A DNA stretch of 64,000 nucleotides from Rhizobium sp. BK602 (GTDB lineage: Bacteria; Pseudomonadota; Alphaproteobacteria; Rhizobiales; Rhizobiaceae), in the NCBI RefSeq assembly GCF_014195095.1, contig NZ_JACIBC010000003.1, positions 620,001-684,000 of the forward strand, read 5' to 3'. The notes under the pieces are model-generated. The model did no database searches. It worked only from the letters and a program-made list of their open reading frames with translations, and was not told the DNA's origin. This document shows, in pieces, positions 1 to 9,218 of this stretch. A program made the position numbers and the translations under genes. The first letter of the stretch is position 1. The number at the start of each line of letters is the position of its first letter.

Positions 1-686
1 GCTCGTCGCATGCGCTGGTCGGCGGCCTTGTCGGAGCAGGCCTCGCCAAGGTCGGGACGGGAGCGATCGTATGGTCCGGCCTCCTGAAGACGGCCAGTGC
101 CATCGTGCTGTCGCCGCTGCTGGGCTTCGTGCTCGCACTTCTCCTCATCCTGTGCGTGACCTGGATCTTCGTCCGGCAGACCCCCTTTGCCGTCGACAGC
201 ACCTTTCGCGTGCTGCAATTCGTCTCGGCCTCCCTCTATTCCCTCGGCCACGGCGGCAATGACGCCCAGAAGACGATGGGGATCATCGCTGTCCTTCTCT
301 ATTCGCAAGGATATGGCGGTGGGGAGTTCCACGTCCCGCTCTGGGTCGTGCTGTCCTGCCAGTCCGCCATGGCGCTCGGCACATTGTTCGGCGGCTGGCG
401 GATCGTGCACACGATGGGCTCCAAGATCACCCGGCTCAATCCGATGCAAGGCTTCTGCGCGGAGACGGGCGGCGCGATCACCTTGTTTGCCGCCACCTGG
501 CTCGGTATCCCGGTTTCGACCACGCACACGATCACCGGCGCCATCATCGGCGTCGGCGCCTCGCGGCGCCTGTCGGCCGTGCGCTGGGGCCTTGCCGGCA
601 ATATCGTCATCGCTTGGGTGATAACCCTACCCGCCGCCGCGGCCATCGCCGCCCTCGTCTACTGGCTCATGAACTGGGTGGGCTGA
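1..686 (+). CDS. PiT-family inorganic phosphate permease, C-terminal part
   Basis: This is an inner-membrane permease of the PiT family, which takes up inorganic phosphate with protons. The reading frame is open from base 3, so the start lies upstream of the window and only about 228 residues are visible. The visible part contains the second PiT signature region: a GGNDAQKTMG motif (about bases 250-280), a SSHALVGG segment at the very start, and a VSTTHTITGAI segment near base 515, all typical of the duplicated PiT core. Several hydrophobic helices follow and the protein ends in a membrane segment. A hairpin overlaps the stop codon. Any phoU-like partner would be upstream and out of view. Confidence 0.93.
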   Translation, partial: SSHALVGGLVGAGLAKVGTGAIVWSGLLKTASAIVLSPLLGFVLALLLILCVTWIFVRQTPFAVDSTFRVLQFVSASLYSLGHGGNDAQKTMGIIAVLLYSQGYGGGEFHVPLWVVLSCQSAMALGTLFGGWRIVHTMGSKITRLNPMQGFCAETGGAITLFAATWLGIPVSTTHTITGAIIGVGASRRLSAVRWGLAGNIVIAWVITLPAAAAIAALVYWLMNWVG

Positions 687-696
687 GCGCCCACCC
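676..696 (+). terminator. Hairpin at the end of the phosphate permease gene
   Basis: An 8-bp perfect stem (676-683 with 689-696, GGGTGGGC/GCCCACCC) has a 5-base loop that contains the stop codon. It has no clear T-run after it, so it may be a weak terminator or a 3' stabilising structure. Confidence 0.45.
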
Positions 697-945
697 AAAG
701 GCTTATCGCCTTCCCGTCACGGCGGTTCTTCCGGCAGCGTGCACCGATCGCAGCCTTAGACCTTCAAATCTATTTTTTCCATTCCCTCGCCGTCATCTCG
801 AATGCCCGCTTCGGAGCCAACCTCGAATCCGGCGTCATTTTTGGGCAATTCAAGCCTCTCAGCGCCCATCCATACCCAACATGCGCAATTAATACGCACT
901 CCAGGAGCGCGCACAAAACTTATGCGAATTTTCCACGAGAGCCGC

Positions 946-975
946 TTGACAGGCCGGGTTTGGAAGGCTCTTAAT
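946..975 (+). promoter_or_regulatory. Candidate promoter for the peptide-type ABC operon
   Basis: TTGACA at 946-951 is a perfect -35 element. CTTAAT at 970-975, after an 18-base spacer, is a partial -10 match (4 of 6). The predicted start, near 982, lies just before the operator at 994-1007. This is a prediction only. Confidence 0.4.
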
Positions 976-993
976 GCGGTCACTGACGCAAAT

Positions 994-1007
994 ATATACC
1001 AGTATAT
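994..1007. promoter_or_regulatory. Candidate GntR-type operator (copy 1)
   Basis: ATATACCAGTATAT is an inverted repeat with two perfect 6-bp arms and a 2-base centre. TATAC/GTATA arms are common in operators of FCD-type GntR regulators. A near copy (12 of 14 identical on the opposite strand) lies upstream of the M20 amidohydrolase gene at 16814-16827, so both may be read by the GntR protein encoded at 11699-12445. Confidence 0.5.
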
Positions 1008-1165
1008 CGGTTCACCATCGGAGCGTCGTTCGCCCTAGCTGGCGCGTCAAAAGCTCCGATCCGTTGATACGCACCGCCCATCCGCAGGCCGCAGCCGGCC
1101 TTCGGAGCGATGTCGCAATGCAAAGTAACGTCCGCACACGAACGAAAATCCATAAGGGGAACTTC

Positions 1166-2713
1166 ATGCGACGCCTGCTTTCCATCTCTCTCGCCCTGAT
1201 CCTTACCGCAAGCGCGGCCTCAGCCGCACCGGTCGCGGGCGGCAAGATCAATCTCATCGTCCAGCCGGAACCGCCCAGCCTGATGATCGGCATCACCACC
1301 AACGGCCCGAGCCTTGCCGTCGGCGGCAATATCTTCGAGAGCCTGCTGCGTTACGACGAGAAGCTGCAGCCGATGCCGTCGCTCGCCAAGGCATGGACGA
1401 TTTCCGGCGACGGGCTGACCTACACCTTTACGCTCCAGGACAATGTCGTCTTTCACGACGGCAAGCCGATGACCTCGGCCGACGTGCTGTTCACCGCCAA
1501 CGACTTCCTGATGAAGACACAGCCGCGCCATCGCAATCTGATGGAGCATGTGGAGAGCGTCACCGCGCCTGACGACAAGACGGTCGTCTTCAAGCTGAAG
1601 CAGCCCTTCGAGCCCTTCATCCGCGCCTTCAATTTCAGCGCCATGCCGATCGTGCCGAAGCATCTTTACGAAGGCACGGATTACGCCACCAACCCGAACA
1701 ACGAGAAACCCATCGGGACCGGTCCCTTCAAATTCGTCGAATGGAAGAAGGGCAGCTATATCAAGCTCGAAAAGAACAAGGATTACTACCTGCCCGGCAA
1801 ACCTTATCTCGATGAACTCTACTACCAAATTATCCCGGACGGCGCCGCGCGCGCCGTGGCCTATGAGACGGGCAAAGTGGATGTGTTGCCCGGCGGTTCG
1901 GTCGAAAATTTCGACGTCCCGCGCCTTTCGGCGCTGCCGAATACCTGTGTCACCGAAAAAGGCTGGGAATATTTCTCGCCGCTCTCCTGGCTTTGGCTGA
2001 ACAACCGCGTCAAACCGATGGACAATCCGAAGTTCCGTCAGGCGATCATGTATGCGCTGGACCGCGAATTCGCCAAGGATGCGCTGTGGAACGGCATGGG
2101 CAAGGTTGCGACCGGCCCGTTCTCGTCCAAGCTTCCGTTCTATAAGGCGAGTGGCCAGCAATATGAATTCAATCAGGACAAGGCGAAGGAACTGCTGAAG
2201 GAAATCGGCTATGACGGCAAGCCGCTCCGCCTGCTGCCGCTTCCCTATGGCGAAACCTGGCAACGCTGGGCCGAAGCGGTGAAACAGAACCTTGCCGATG
2301 TCGGCATTCCCGTCGAGATCGAGGCGACCGATGTCGCCGGCTGGAACCAGCATGTCAGCAACTGGGACTACGATCTCGCCTTCACCTATCTCTACCAGAA
2401 CGGCGATCCGGCGATCGGCGTCGAACGCAACTACAAGACCAAGCAGATTTCCAAGGGTTCGCCCTGGAACAATGTCGAGGGCTATTCGAACCCCGAAGTC
2501 GACAAGCTGTTCGATACTGCCGCCGTCGCCTATCCGGCCGCCGAGCGCCAGAAGATCTACGATCAGGTGCAGGCCAAGCTTCAGGACGACGTGCCGGTTG
2601 CCTGGCTGCTCGAACTGGGTTTTCCGACCATCTACAACTGCAAATTCCAGGATATCGTGACCACCGCCAACGGGCTCGCGGAATCCCTGCGCGATACATG
2701 GATACAGAAATGA
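1166..2713 (+). CDS. Family-5 (DppA/OppA-type) substrate-binding protein
   Basis: This is the periplasmic binding protein of a peptide/opine/amine-type ABC importer. The protein has 515 residues, the normal family length. The chosen ATG follows a GGGGA ribosome site; upstream in-frame codons would add 64 residues before the signal peptide. Residues 1-20 form a Sec signal peptide ending in ASA. The SBP_bac_5 pattern is clear: a VFHDGKPMTSADV segment near residue 100 and a GTGPFKF segment near 190. It is the first gene of an operon with two permeases (2781, 3749) and a double ATPase (4597), followed by catabolic enzymes. The family does not fix the ligand. The neighbouring amidase, aminotransferase and kinase point to an amide or amine. 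Confidence 0.9.
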   Translation: MRRLLSISLALILTASAASAAPVAGGKINLIVQPEPPSLMIGITTNGPSLAVGGNIFESLLRYDEKLQPMPSLAKAWTISGDGLTYTFTLQDNVVFHDGKPMTSADVLFTANDFLMKTQPRHRNLMEHVESVTAPDDKTVVFKLKQPFEPFIRAFNFSAMPIVPKHLYEGTDYATNPNNEKPIGTGPFKFVEWKKGSYIKLEKNKDYYLPGKPYLDELYYQIIPDGAARAVAYETGKVDVLPGGSVENFDVPRLSALPNTCVTEKGWEYFSPLSWLWLNNRVKPMDNPKFRQAIMYALDREFAKDALWNGMGKVATGPFSSKLPFYKASGQQYEFNQDKAKELLKEIGYDGKPLRLLPLPYGETWQRWAEAVKQNLADVGIPVEIEATDVAGWNQHVSNWDYDLAFTYLYQNGDPAIGVERNYKTKQISKGSPWNNVEGYSNPEVDKLFDTAAVAYPAAERQKIYDQVQAKLQDDVPVAWLLELGFPTIYNCKFQDIVTTANGLAESLRDTWIQK

Positions 2714-2719
2714 CGGCAT

Positions 2720-2744
2720 GCATGGGGGAAGAATTTCCCCGTGC
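2720..2744 (+). other. Intercistronic hairpin after the binding-protein gene
   Basis: GGGGAA at 2725-2730 pairs with TTCCCC at 2735-2740 around a 4-base loop, and GCA/TGC pairs extend the stem. It lies 7 bases after the binding-protein stop and before the first permease gene. Such structures can stabilise the upstream mRNA and lower read-through, giving more binding protein than permease. Confidence 0.55.
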
Positions 2745-2780
2745 ACTCACCCCGCATGAACATCGCATCCGGAGGCCATC

Positions 2781-3752
2781 ATGATCCGATTCATTGCAGC
2801 AAGGCTGCTCAAGGCGGCCGTCATCCTCATCTGCATAGCCATCTTGAATTTCTTCCTGATCCATGCGGCGCCGGGCGATCCCGCCGCCGTGATGGCCGGA
2901 GAAGCGGGCGAAACCGATGCCGTGTTTCTGCAGCAGCTGCAGGAGCGCTTCGGGCTCGACAAGCCGCTCTATGTGCAATTGTGGATCTACATTTCCTCGA
3001 TCGTGCGGCTCGACCTCGGTTATTCCTATCGTCAGCAATTGCCGGTCCTGCAATTGATCCTCGATCGCCTGCCGGCGACGCTGCTTCTCTCCGTCTCGGC
3101 CTTCGTCATCTCGCTCGGCCTCGGTATTGTCGCCGGTGTCGTCTCCTCGATGCGCCAGGGGCGCTGGTCCGACACGCTGATCTCGCTGGTGACGCTGATC
3201 TTCTACGCGACGCCGCTTTTCTGGCTGGCGCTGATGGCGGTGCTGTTGTTTTCCGTGCAGCTCGGTTGGCTGCCCGGCTTTGGCTACGAAACCGTGGGCG
3301 CGGACTATACCGGCTTCGCCCGCATGCTGGATATTCTCCAGCATCTCGCCCTTCCCGCCATGACGCTCGGCCTGTTCTTCATGGCCATCTACGTGCGGAT
3401 GACGCGCGCCTCGATGCTGGAGGTCAACCGGCTCGATTTCGTCAAGACCGCCAGGGCGAAGGGCCTGCGCCCCGCGGTCATCCAGCGCCGGCATGTGCTG
3501 CGCAACGCCATCCTCCCGGTCGTCACCCTGGCCGGTCTTCAGGCCGGGCAACTGGTTGGCGGCGCGGTGCTCATCGAGACGGTCTTTGCCTGGCCCGGCA
3601 TCGGCCGGCTGATGTTCGATGCCCTATCGCAGCGTGACTATAATCTGCTGCTTGGCGTCTTCATCGTCTCGGCCGCCATGGTGCTGCTGTTCAACCTGAT
3701 CACCGACGTGCTCTATCGCATCGTCGATCCGCGCATCCGGGTGACGTCATGA
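2781..3752 (+). CDS. Peptide-type ABC permease (DppB/OppB family)
   Basis: Inner-membrane subunit of the importer that begins at 1166. The protein has 323 residues, with an N-terminal membrane segment and about five more in the transport core. The EAA-type coupling loop is visible near residues 222-240 (ARAKGLRPAVIQRRHVLRNA), which docks the ATPase. The start has a good ribosome site (CCGGAGG, 6 bases before ATG). The 3' end overlaps the next permease start by 4 bases (ATGA), which indicates translational coupling. Confidence 0.93.
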   Translation: MIRFIAARLLKAAVILICIAILNFFLIHAAPGDPAAVMAGEAGETDAVFLQQLQERFGLDKPLYVQLWIYISSIVRLDLGYSYRQQLPVLQLILDRLPATLLLSVSAFVISLGLGIVAGVVSSMRQGRWSDTLISLVTLIFYATPLFWLALMAVLLFSVQLGWLPGFGYETVGADYTGFARMLDILQHLALPAMTLGLFFMAIYVRMTRASMLEVNRLDFVKTARAKGLRPAVIQRRHVLRNAILPVVTLAGLQAGQLVGGAVLIETVFAWPGIGRLMFDALSQRDYNLLLGVFIVSAAMVLLFNLITDVLYRIVDPRIRVTS

Positions 3753-4588
3753 AGGATTTCTGGAAGCGTTTCTCGCGGAACCGCGGCGCCGTCATCGGTC
3801 TGTTCATCCTCGCCGCCGTCGTGATCCTGTCGATCGTCGCTCCCTTCGTCTACCCCAAGTCGCCATGGGCGATGGTGCAGCGGCCGTTCCTGCCGCCGTT
3901 TACGACGGAGCGCTTTCTCCTCGGCACCGACCCGATGGGCCGCGACCTGGCCGCCGGACTGGCGCATGGCGCGCATGTCTCCCTGCTCGTCGGCTTGGTA
4001 TCGACTATGGTATCGCTGCTCATCGGCATTCCGATCGGCGCGCTCGCCGGCTATTTCGGTGGCTGGGTCGACGACATCCTGATGCGCCTTACCGAATTCT
4101 TCCAGAGCGTTCCGAGCTTCGCGCTTGCCGTCGTGCTGGTCGCCATCTTCCAACCCTCCATTGGCTCCATCGTCGTGGCAATCGCCGTGGTCTCCTGGCC
4201 GCCGGTGGCGCGGTTGCTGCGCGGCGAGGTGATGTCGCTGCGCTCACGGGAATTCGTCGAGGCGGCCGTATTGTCGGGCCAGACACACGCAACCATCATC
4301 TGGCGGCAGATCCTGCCCAACACGTTGTCCCCGATCATCGTGCTTGCCTCGATGATGGTGGCGGCCGCCATCCTCATCGAAAGCTCGCTGTCCTTCCTCG
4401 GCCTCGGTGACCGCAACGTTATGTCCTGGGGCTATATCATCGGCGCCGGCCGCACCGTGATCCGGCAGGCCTGGTGGGTCAGCTTCTTTCCCGGTCTCGC
4501 CATCCTGCTTACCGTGCTCGCCCTCAATCTGGTCGGCGAAGGCCTGAACGATGCCCTCAATCCGCGCCTCGCGCACCGGCGAAAGTGA
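3749..4588 (+). CDS. Peptide-type ABC permease (DppC/OppC family)
   Basis: Second permease of the same importer, 279 residues. It has the N-terminal membrane segment and the LLGTDPMGRDL motif near residue 53 that are typical of DppC-type subunits. The coupling loop lies around residues 165-185, and a SSLSFLGLG segment follows near 212. It is translationally coupled to the gene before it and is followed after 8 bases by the double ATPase. Confidence 0.93.
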   Translation: MKDFWKRFSRNRGAVIGLFILAAVVILSIVAPFVYPKSPWAMVQRPFLPPFTTERFLLGTDPMGRDLAAGLAHGAHVSLLVGLVSTMVSLLIGIPIGALAGYFGGWVDDILMRLTEFFQSVPSFALAVVLVAIFQPSIGSIVVAIAVVSWPPVARLLRGEVMSLRSREFVEAAVLSGQTHATIIWRQILPNTLSPIIVLASMMVAAAILIESSLSFLGLGDRNVMSWGYIIGAGRTVIRQAWWVSFFPGLAILLTVLALNLVGEGLNDALNPRLAHRRK

Positions 4589-4596
4589 GGCGCGCA

Positions 4597-6273
4597 ATGA
4601 GCGAAGATGTGTCATTCAATCCCATCGTTCACCCGCAACGCGTCGATCGCGGCGAACCGGTCGTTGATATCGACCGGCTGAGCATCGCCCTGCCCGCCGG
4701 CTCGGATCGCGCCTATGCCGTCGACCGCGTCAGCTTCCGGCTGCATCCCGGCGAAGCGCTCTGTGTCGTCGGCGAGAGCGGTTCGGGCAAGTCGATGTCG
4801 GCCAATGCGCTGATGGGACTGCTGCCCGAAGCGGTCAGCATCGCCCAGGGACGCATCCTGCTGGAGGATGTCGATCTTTTGCAGCTTGCGCCGGAGCAGC
4901 TCTACGATATTCGGGGCCGCCGGGTGGCGATGATCTTCCAGGAGCCGATGTCGGCACTGAACCCGCTGATGAAAGTGTCGGCGCAAATCGAGGAAGTGTT
5001 CGAGGCGCATGGTCTCCTGACCCCAAGGGAACGCAAGGCGAAGGCGCTGGACCTTTTGACCGAGGTCGGCCTGCCGGACCCGGCTCGCGCCGCAGCCTCC
5101 TATCCGTTTCAGCTTTCCGGCGGTCAGCGGCAGCGCGTCATGATCGCCATGGCGCTGGCACTCGAACCGCAGGTGCTGATCGCCGACGAGCCCACCACCG
5201 CGCTCGATGTCACGACCCAGGCGCAGATCCTGAAACTGATCCGCCGTCTGCAGAGCGAACGCAACATGGCGGTCATGTTCATCACCCATGATTTCGGCGT
5301 GGTGGCGGAGATTGCCGACTATGTCAGCGTCATGCAGTTCGGACGCATCGTCGAGCAGGGTGCGGCCGAGGACGTTCTCTATTCGCCGCAGCATCCCTAT
5401 ACGAGAAAGCTGATCGCCGCGATCCCACAGCCGGGTGGCGGCCTGCCGAAGCAGACGCAGCGCGAAACGGTGCTTTCGGTCGAAAACCTCACCAAGACCT
5501 ATCGCATGGGCGGCGGCCTTTTCTCGAAGCCTAAATCGGTGGATGCCGTCAATGGTGTCAGCTTTTCGCTTGGCCGGGGCGAAACGCTTGGCATTGTCGG
5601 GGAAAGCGGCTCCGGCAAATCCTCGGTCGGGCGCTGTCTCGTGCGCCTGCAGGACCCGGATGGCGGCCGCGTCCTGCTTGGCGGCCAGGATATGGCGCAT
5701 CTCAAGGGCGAGGAGCTGCGCGCCATGCGCCGGCGCATACAGATGATCTTCCAGGACCCCTTCTCATCGCTCAATCCGCGTGAGAGGGTTGGGCGCATCA
5801 TCGCCGACGGCCCGATCGCCTATGGCGAGGATGAAAGGAAGGCTTTGTCACGCGCGGCGGAACTGATGGAAATGGTCGGTCTCGACCCGAAGGCGGCGAG
5901 CCGATATCCGCACGAATTTTCCGGTGGCCAGCGCCAGCGCATCGGCATCGCCAGGGCTCTTGCGCTCGAACCGGATATCATCGTCGCCGACGAAGCGGTA
6001 TCGGCACTCGACGTCTCCATCCAGGCGCAGGTGCTGGAGCTTCTGGGCAGGCTGAAGAAGGAACTCGATCTTTCCCTGGTCTTCATCACGCACGACCTGC
6101 GTGTCGCCGCACAGATCTGCGATCGCGTCATGGTGATGCAGAAGGGCCACGTGGTTGAGCTCGGCGCCGGCGCGGAAATCTTCAACACACCGAAACACGC
6201 CTACACCAGGAGCCTGATCGATGCCATTCCCGGCCGGGACCGGGAAGCGCAGATGATGTCAAAACGCGCCTGA
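4597..6273 (+). CDS. Double ATPase of the peptide-type importer (DppD-DppF fusion)
   Basis: A cytoplasmic protein of 558 residues with two complete ABC ATPase domains in one chain. Domain 1 has Walker A GESGSGKS at 59-66, an LSGGQRQR signature near 173 and Walker B LIADEP near 194. Domain 2 has Walker A near 335, FSGGQRQR near 440 and Walker B IVADEA near 461. The second Walker B has A in place of P after the E, which is common. The ATG at 4597 follows GAGGCGCGC; an upstream in-frame start would lie inside the permease gene. This is the only peptide-type ATPase between 1 and 18 kb, so it may also drive the second, ATPase-less transporter at 12499-16206. Confidence 0.93.
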   Translation: MSEDVSFNPIVHPQRVDRGEPVVDIDRLSIALPAGSDRAYAVDRVSFRLHPGEALCVVGESGSGKSMSANALMGLLPEAVSIAQGRILLEDVDLLQLAPEQLYDIRGRRVAMIFQEPMSALNPLMKVSAQIEEVFEAHGLLTPRERKAKALDLLTEVGLPDPARAAASYPFQLSGGQRQRVMIAMALALEPQVLIADEPTTALDVTTQAQILKLIRRLQSERNMAVMFITHDFGVVAEIADYVSVMQFGRIVEQGAAEDVLYSPQHPYTRKLIAAIPQPGGGLPKQTQRETVLSVENLTKTYRMGGGLFSKPKSVDAVNGVSFSLGRGETLGIVGESGSGKSSVGRCLVRLQDPDGGRVLLGGQDMAHLKGEELRAMRRRIQMIFQDPFSSLNPRERVGRIIADGPIAYGEDERKALSRAAELMEMVGLDPKAASRYPHEFSGGQRQRIGIARALALEPDIIVADEAVSALDVSIQAQVLELLGRLKKELDLSLVFITHDLRVAAQICDRVMVMQKGHVVELGAGAEIFNTPKHAYTRSLIDAIPGRDREAQMMSKRA

Positions 6274-6310
6274 ACCCGAACGATCGGCAAGACCGAAGGA
6301 GCCACTGCAC

Positions 6311-7663
6311 ATGCGCATCGTATCCAATTCCATCGAAGGCCGGGACATCGCCTATCAGATGCATCCCAACGTCAACCTGCGCAAATATGAGAAGACTGGC
6401 GGCCTGGTGATCGAATCCGGCGACGGCATCTATGTCACCGACAATAACGGCAAGCGCTATATCGAGGGCATGGCGGGTCTCTGGTCGGTGGCGCTCGGCT
6501 TCGGCGAAAAACGCCTGGCGGAGGTCGCCAAGGCCCAGATGGAGAAGCTGCCCTACTACCACACCTTCTCCTACAAGACGCATGGCCCCTCGATCGATCT
6601 TGCCGAACTGCTGATCTCCATCGCACCGGTGCCGATGTCGAAGGTTCACTTCACCTCCTCCGGCTCCGAAGCCAACGACCTCGCGGCCAAGATGGTCTGG
6701 TACCGCTCCAATGCGCTTGGCAACAAGGACAAGAAGAAGATCATCGGCCGCATCAAGGGCTATCACGGCGTCACGATCGCCGCCGCCTCGATCACCGGCC
6801 TGCCGCGCAACCACGAAAGCTTCGACCTGCCGCTCGACCGGATGATCCACACCTCGTGCCCCTCCTATGTGCATTTCGGAAAGGACGGCGAGAGCGAAGC
6901 CGATTTCACCGCCCGCATTCTCGCCGATCTGGAAGCGCTGATCCTCACGGAAGGCCCCGAAACCATCGCCGCCTTCTGGGGTGAACCGGTCATGGGTGCC
7001 GGCGGCGTTTTGGTTCCCCCGGCCGGCTATTGGGAAGGCGTGCAGGCGATCCTGAAAAAATACGATATCCTGCTGGTCGCCGACGAGGTGATCTGCGGTT
7101 TCGGACGCACCGGCAGGATGTTCGCCTGCGAGACCTGTAATATCAAACCCGACGTGCTGATCGTCTCGAAGCAGATCTCGTCCTCCTACATGCCGCTTTC
7201 GGCAATCATCATGAACGACACCTTCTACCAGCCGATCGCCGACGAATCCGACCGCATCGGCGTATTCGGCCATGGTTTTACCGCCTCGGGACATCCGGTC
7301 GCGACGGCGGTCGGCCTTGAAAACCTGAAGATCATCCAGGAGCGCGATCTGGTCGGCAATGCCGCGCGCCTGGAGAGACAATTCCTCAGCCGCCTCGCCG
7401 AGCTTGCGGAGCATCCATTGGCCCATTCCTCTCGCGGCGTCGGGCTGATCGGCGCGCTGGAAATAAAACCATGGGCCGACGCCAAACCCGGCGATGCCGC
7501 AGCGGCCGTTTCGGCGGCGCTTGAAGAGGAAGGTGTGATTTCCCGCAATATCGGCGAGGCGCTGTGCTTCTGCCCGCCGCTGATCATCACCGCCGAACAG
7601 ATCGACGACATGTTCGATGCGGTCGGTCGCGCGCTCGACAAGGTCGGGAAAACAAGAGCCTGA
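6311..7663 (+). CDS. Class III (omega-amino acid/amine) aminotransferase
   Basis: A cytoplasmic PLP enzyme of 450 residues, normal for class III. It probably moves an amino group from a terminal amine or omega-amino acid to pyruvate or a similar acceptor. The PLP-binding lysine is K287 in a VSKQISSSYMP segment. The DEVICGFGRTG motif lies about 30 residues before it and SSGSEAND near residue 117 binds the cofactor phosphate. The ATG has a GGAG site 9 bases before it, and the gene starts 38 bases after the ATPase gene, so it is part of the same operon. The exact substrate is not visible. It differs from the second class III enzyme at 10292, which looks like a phospho-lyase. Confidence 0.88.
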   Translation: MRIVSNSIEGRDIAYQMHPNVNLRKYEKTGGLVIESGDGIYVTDNNGKRYIEGMAGLWSVALGFGEKRLAEVAKAQMEKLPYYHTFSYKTHGPSIDLAELLISIAPVPMSKVHFTSSGSEANDLAAKMVWYRSNALGNKDKKKIIGRIKGYHGVTIAAASITGLPRNHESFDLPLDRMIHTSCPSYVHFGKDGESEADFTARILADLEALILTEGPETIAAFWGEPVMGAGGVLVPPAGYWEGVQAILKKYDILLVADEVICGFGRTGRMFACETCNIKPDVLIVSKQISSSYMPLSAIIMNDTFYQPIADESDRIGVFGHGFTASGHPVATAVGLENLKIIQERDLVGNAARLERQFLSRLAELAEHPLAHSSRGVGLIGALEIKPWADAKPGDAAAAVSAALEEEGVISRNIGEALCFCPPLIITAEQIDDMFDAVGRALDKVGKTRA

Positions 7664-7679
7664 TGGGGATTTGATAATC

Positions 7680-9107
7680 ATGGATACATCGGTCAAAACA
7701 GATCTCGGCGAGATGAGTGCGGTGGAACTGTCGGCGCTTTTCGCGTCCGGAAAGGCCTCCCCCGTGGAGGCGGCGCGAGCCTCGCTGGAGCGCATCGAAC
7801 GCTTCAATCCCTCTGTCAATGCCTTTGCCTATGTGATGCCGGAAATGGCCCTGGCGGCAGCCGGGGAATCGGAAGCCCGCTGGCGGAAAGGCGAGCCGCT
7901 GAGCCCCATCGACGGCGCACCGACGACGATCAAGGAACTGACCCCGGTCAAGGGCATTCCCTGGCGGCGCGGCTCGGCGCTTGGCTCAAAGGAACCTTCC
8001 GACAAGGAGTTCCTGATCATGAAACGGCTCCGCGCTGCCGGCGTCACCGTGCTCGGAACCACGACCTCGCCGGAATTCGGCTGGAAGGGCGTGACCCATG
8101 GCCCGGCCTTCGGCAACACGCTCAACCCCTGGCGCACCGATCGCGCCTCCGGCGGCTCGTCGGGCGGCGCGGCAGTCGCCGCCGCACTCAACATGGGCGT
8201 CCTGCATGAAGGCTCCGACGGCGCCGGATCGATCCGCATTCCCGCCTCGTTCTGCGGCATCTTCGGCATCAAGCCGACCTATGGCTGGATACCATCGGAT
8301 ACGCCGACACCGCTGTTCGAACTCGCCCATCGCGGTCCGCTGACCCGTAGCGTCGAGGACGCCACGCTGTTTCTCAACGCGACGACCGGCCCGACGCCGG
8401 ATGCCATGTATGGCTACTGCCCGAGCCCGGTTCCGGACTGGCGGCAAGCCATAAAAGGCGCGAACATCAAGGGGCTGAAAATCGGCTACAGCCGCAATCT
8501 CGGCTATGCGCAAGTCCAGCCGGACGTGGCCGCCGCCGTCGAGCGGGCGGCCTCGCGCCTGGCCGACATGGGCGCCATCATCGAGGAGGTCGATCCCGGC
8601 TTCTCCAATCCGCAGGACGCCCTGCTGACCCTCTGGTATGCGGCGGAAGCACGGACGGTCGACCTTGCCAACCCGACCGAGGAACAGAGGAAGCTGATGG
8701 ACCCCGGCCTTCTGCGCATTCACGAAAAGGGCAGCGCCTTGACCGCCATCGACTATGTCGCCGCGGAGCAGGTGCGTGCAGACCTGAAGGTCAAGATGGC
8801 GTCCTTCCATGAGACCTATAACGCATTGATGCTGCCGACCATGCCGACGACGGCGATCGAGGCCGGCGTTGATTTTCCTGGCGGCATCGAAGGCAAGGAT
8901 TGGTCGGACTGGTCGCCATTTACCTACCCTTTCAACATGACGGGACAGCCGGCCGTTTCGGTTCCCTGCGGCTTCGACGCGGGCGGCCTGCCGATCGGCC
9001 TGCAGTTCGTCGGCCCGCGTTATCGCGACGACATCGTGCTGAAACTCGCCGCGGCCTATCAGACGGCCTTTCCGGAACAATTTCCGTCGGCCCCTCGCGC
9101 GCTTTAG
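7680..9107 (+). CDS. Amidase-signature family hydrolase
   Basis: This enzyme of 475 residues hydrolyses an amide or carbamoyl bond with the Lys/cis-Ser/Ser catalytic triad of the amidase-signature family. The triad is visible: K85 in TTIKEL, S160 in the GGSSGG block and S184 in DGAGSIRIPA. The chosen ATG at 7680 starts 17 bases after the aminotransferase gene; an upstream frame extension would overlap that gene. In the operon it follows the importer and the aminotransferase, so it may release an amine from an imported amide. GatA-type tRNA amidotransferase is unlikely because no gatB or gatC is next to it. Confidence 0.88.
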   Translation: MDTSVKTDLGEMSAVELSALFASGKASPVEAARASLERIERFNPSVNAFAYVMPEMALAAAGESEARWRKGEPLSPIDGAPTTIKELTPVKGIPWRRGSALGSKEPSDKEFLIMKRLRAAGVTVLGTTTSPEFGWKGVTHGPAFGNTLNPWRTDRASGGSSGGAAVAAALNMGVLHEGSDGAGSIRIPASFCGIFGIKPTYGWIPSDTPTPLFELAHRGPLTRSVEDATLFLNATTGPTPDAMYGYCPSPVPDWRQAIKGANIKGLKIGYSRNLGYAQVQPDVAAAVERAASRLADMGAIIEEVDPGFSNPQDALLTLWYAAEARTVDLANPTEEQRKLMDPGLLRIHEKGSALTAIDYVAAEQVRADLKVKMASFHETYNALMLPTMPTTAIEAGVDFPGGIEGKDWSDWSPFTYPFNMTGQPAVSVPCGFDAGGLPIGLQFVGPRYRDDIVLKLAAAYQTAFPEQFPSAPRAL

Positions 9108-9218
9108 CCGTATTGGTCACGCAAGCATCCGCTCCATGCGCATGCGGCGGAGGACTGGCCGGAAGCGAATATGGAGCATTCGCGCTCGGCTGAAACATAT
9201 AACAAGCAGAGGAAGCCC

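Larger units (their letters stand above)
687..1165. other. Intergenic region upstream of the first peptide-type operon
   Basis: This 479-base stretch has no convincing gene; open frames in it lack ribosome sites and family features. It holds a candidate promoter (946-975) and a palindromic operator (994-1007), listed separately. A run of T around 770-778 has no hairpin before it. Confidence 0.6.

Noticed and set aside
1220..2746. 508-codon minus-strand frame opposite the first binding protein
   Set aside because: It mirrors the codon pattern of the binding-protein gene, whose signal peptide, core motifs and operon context are clear.
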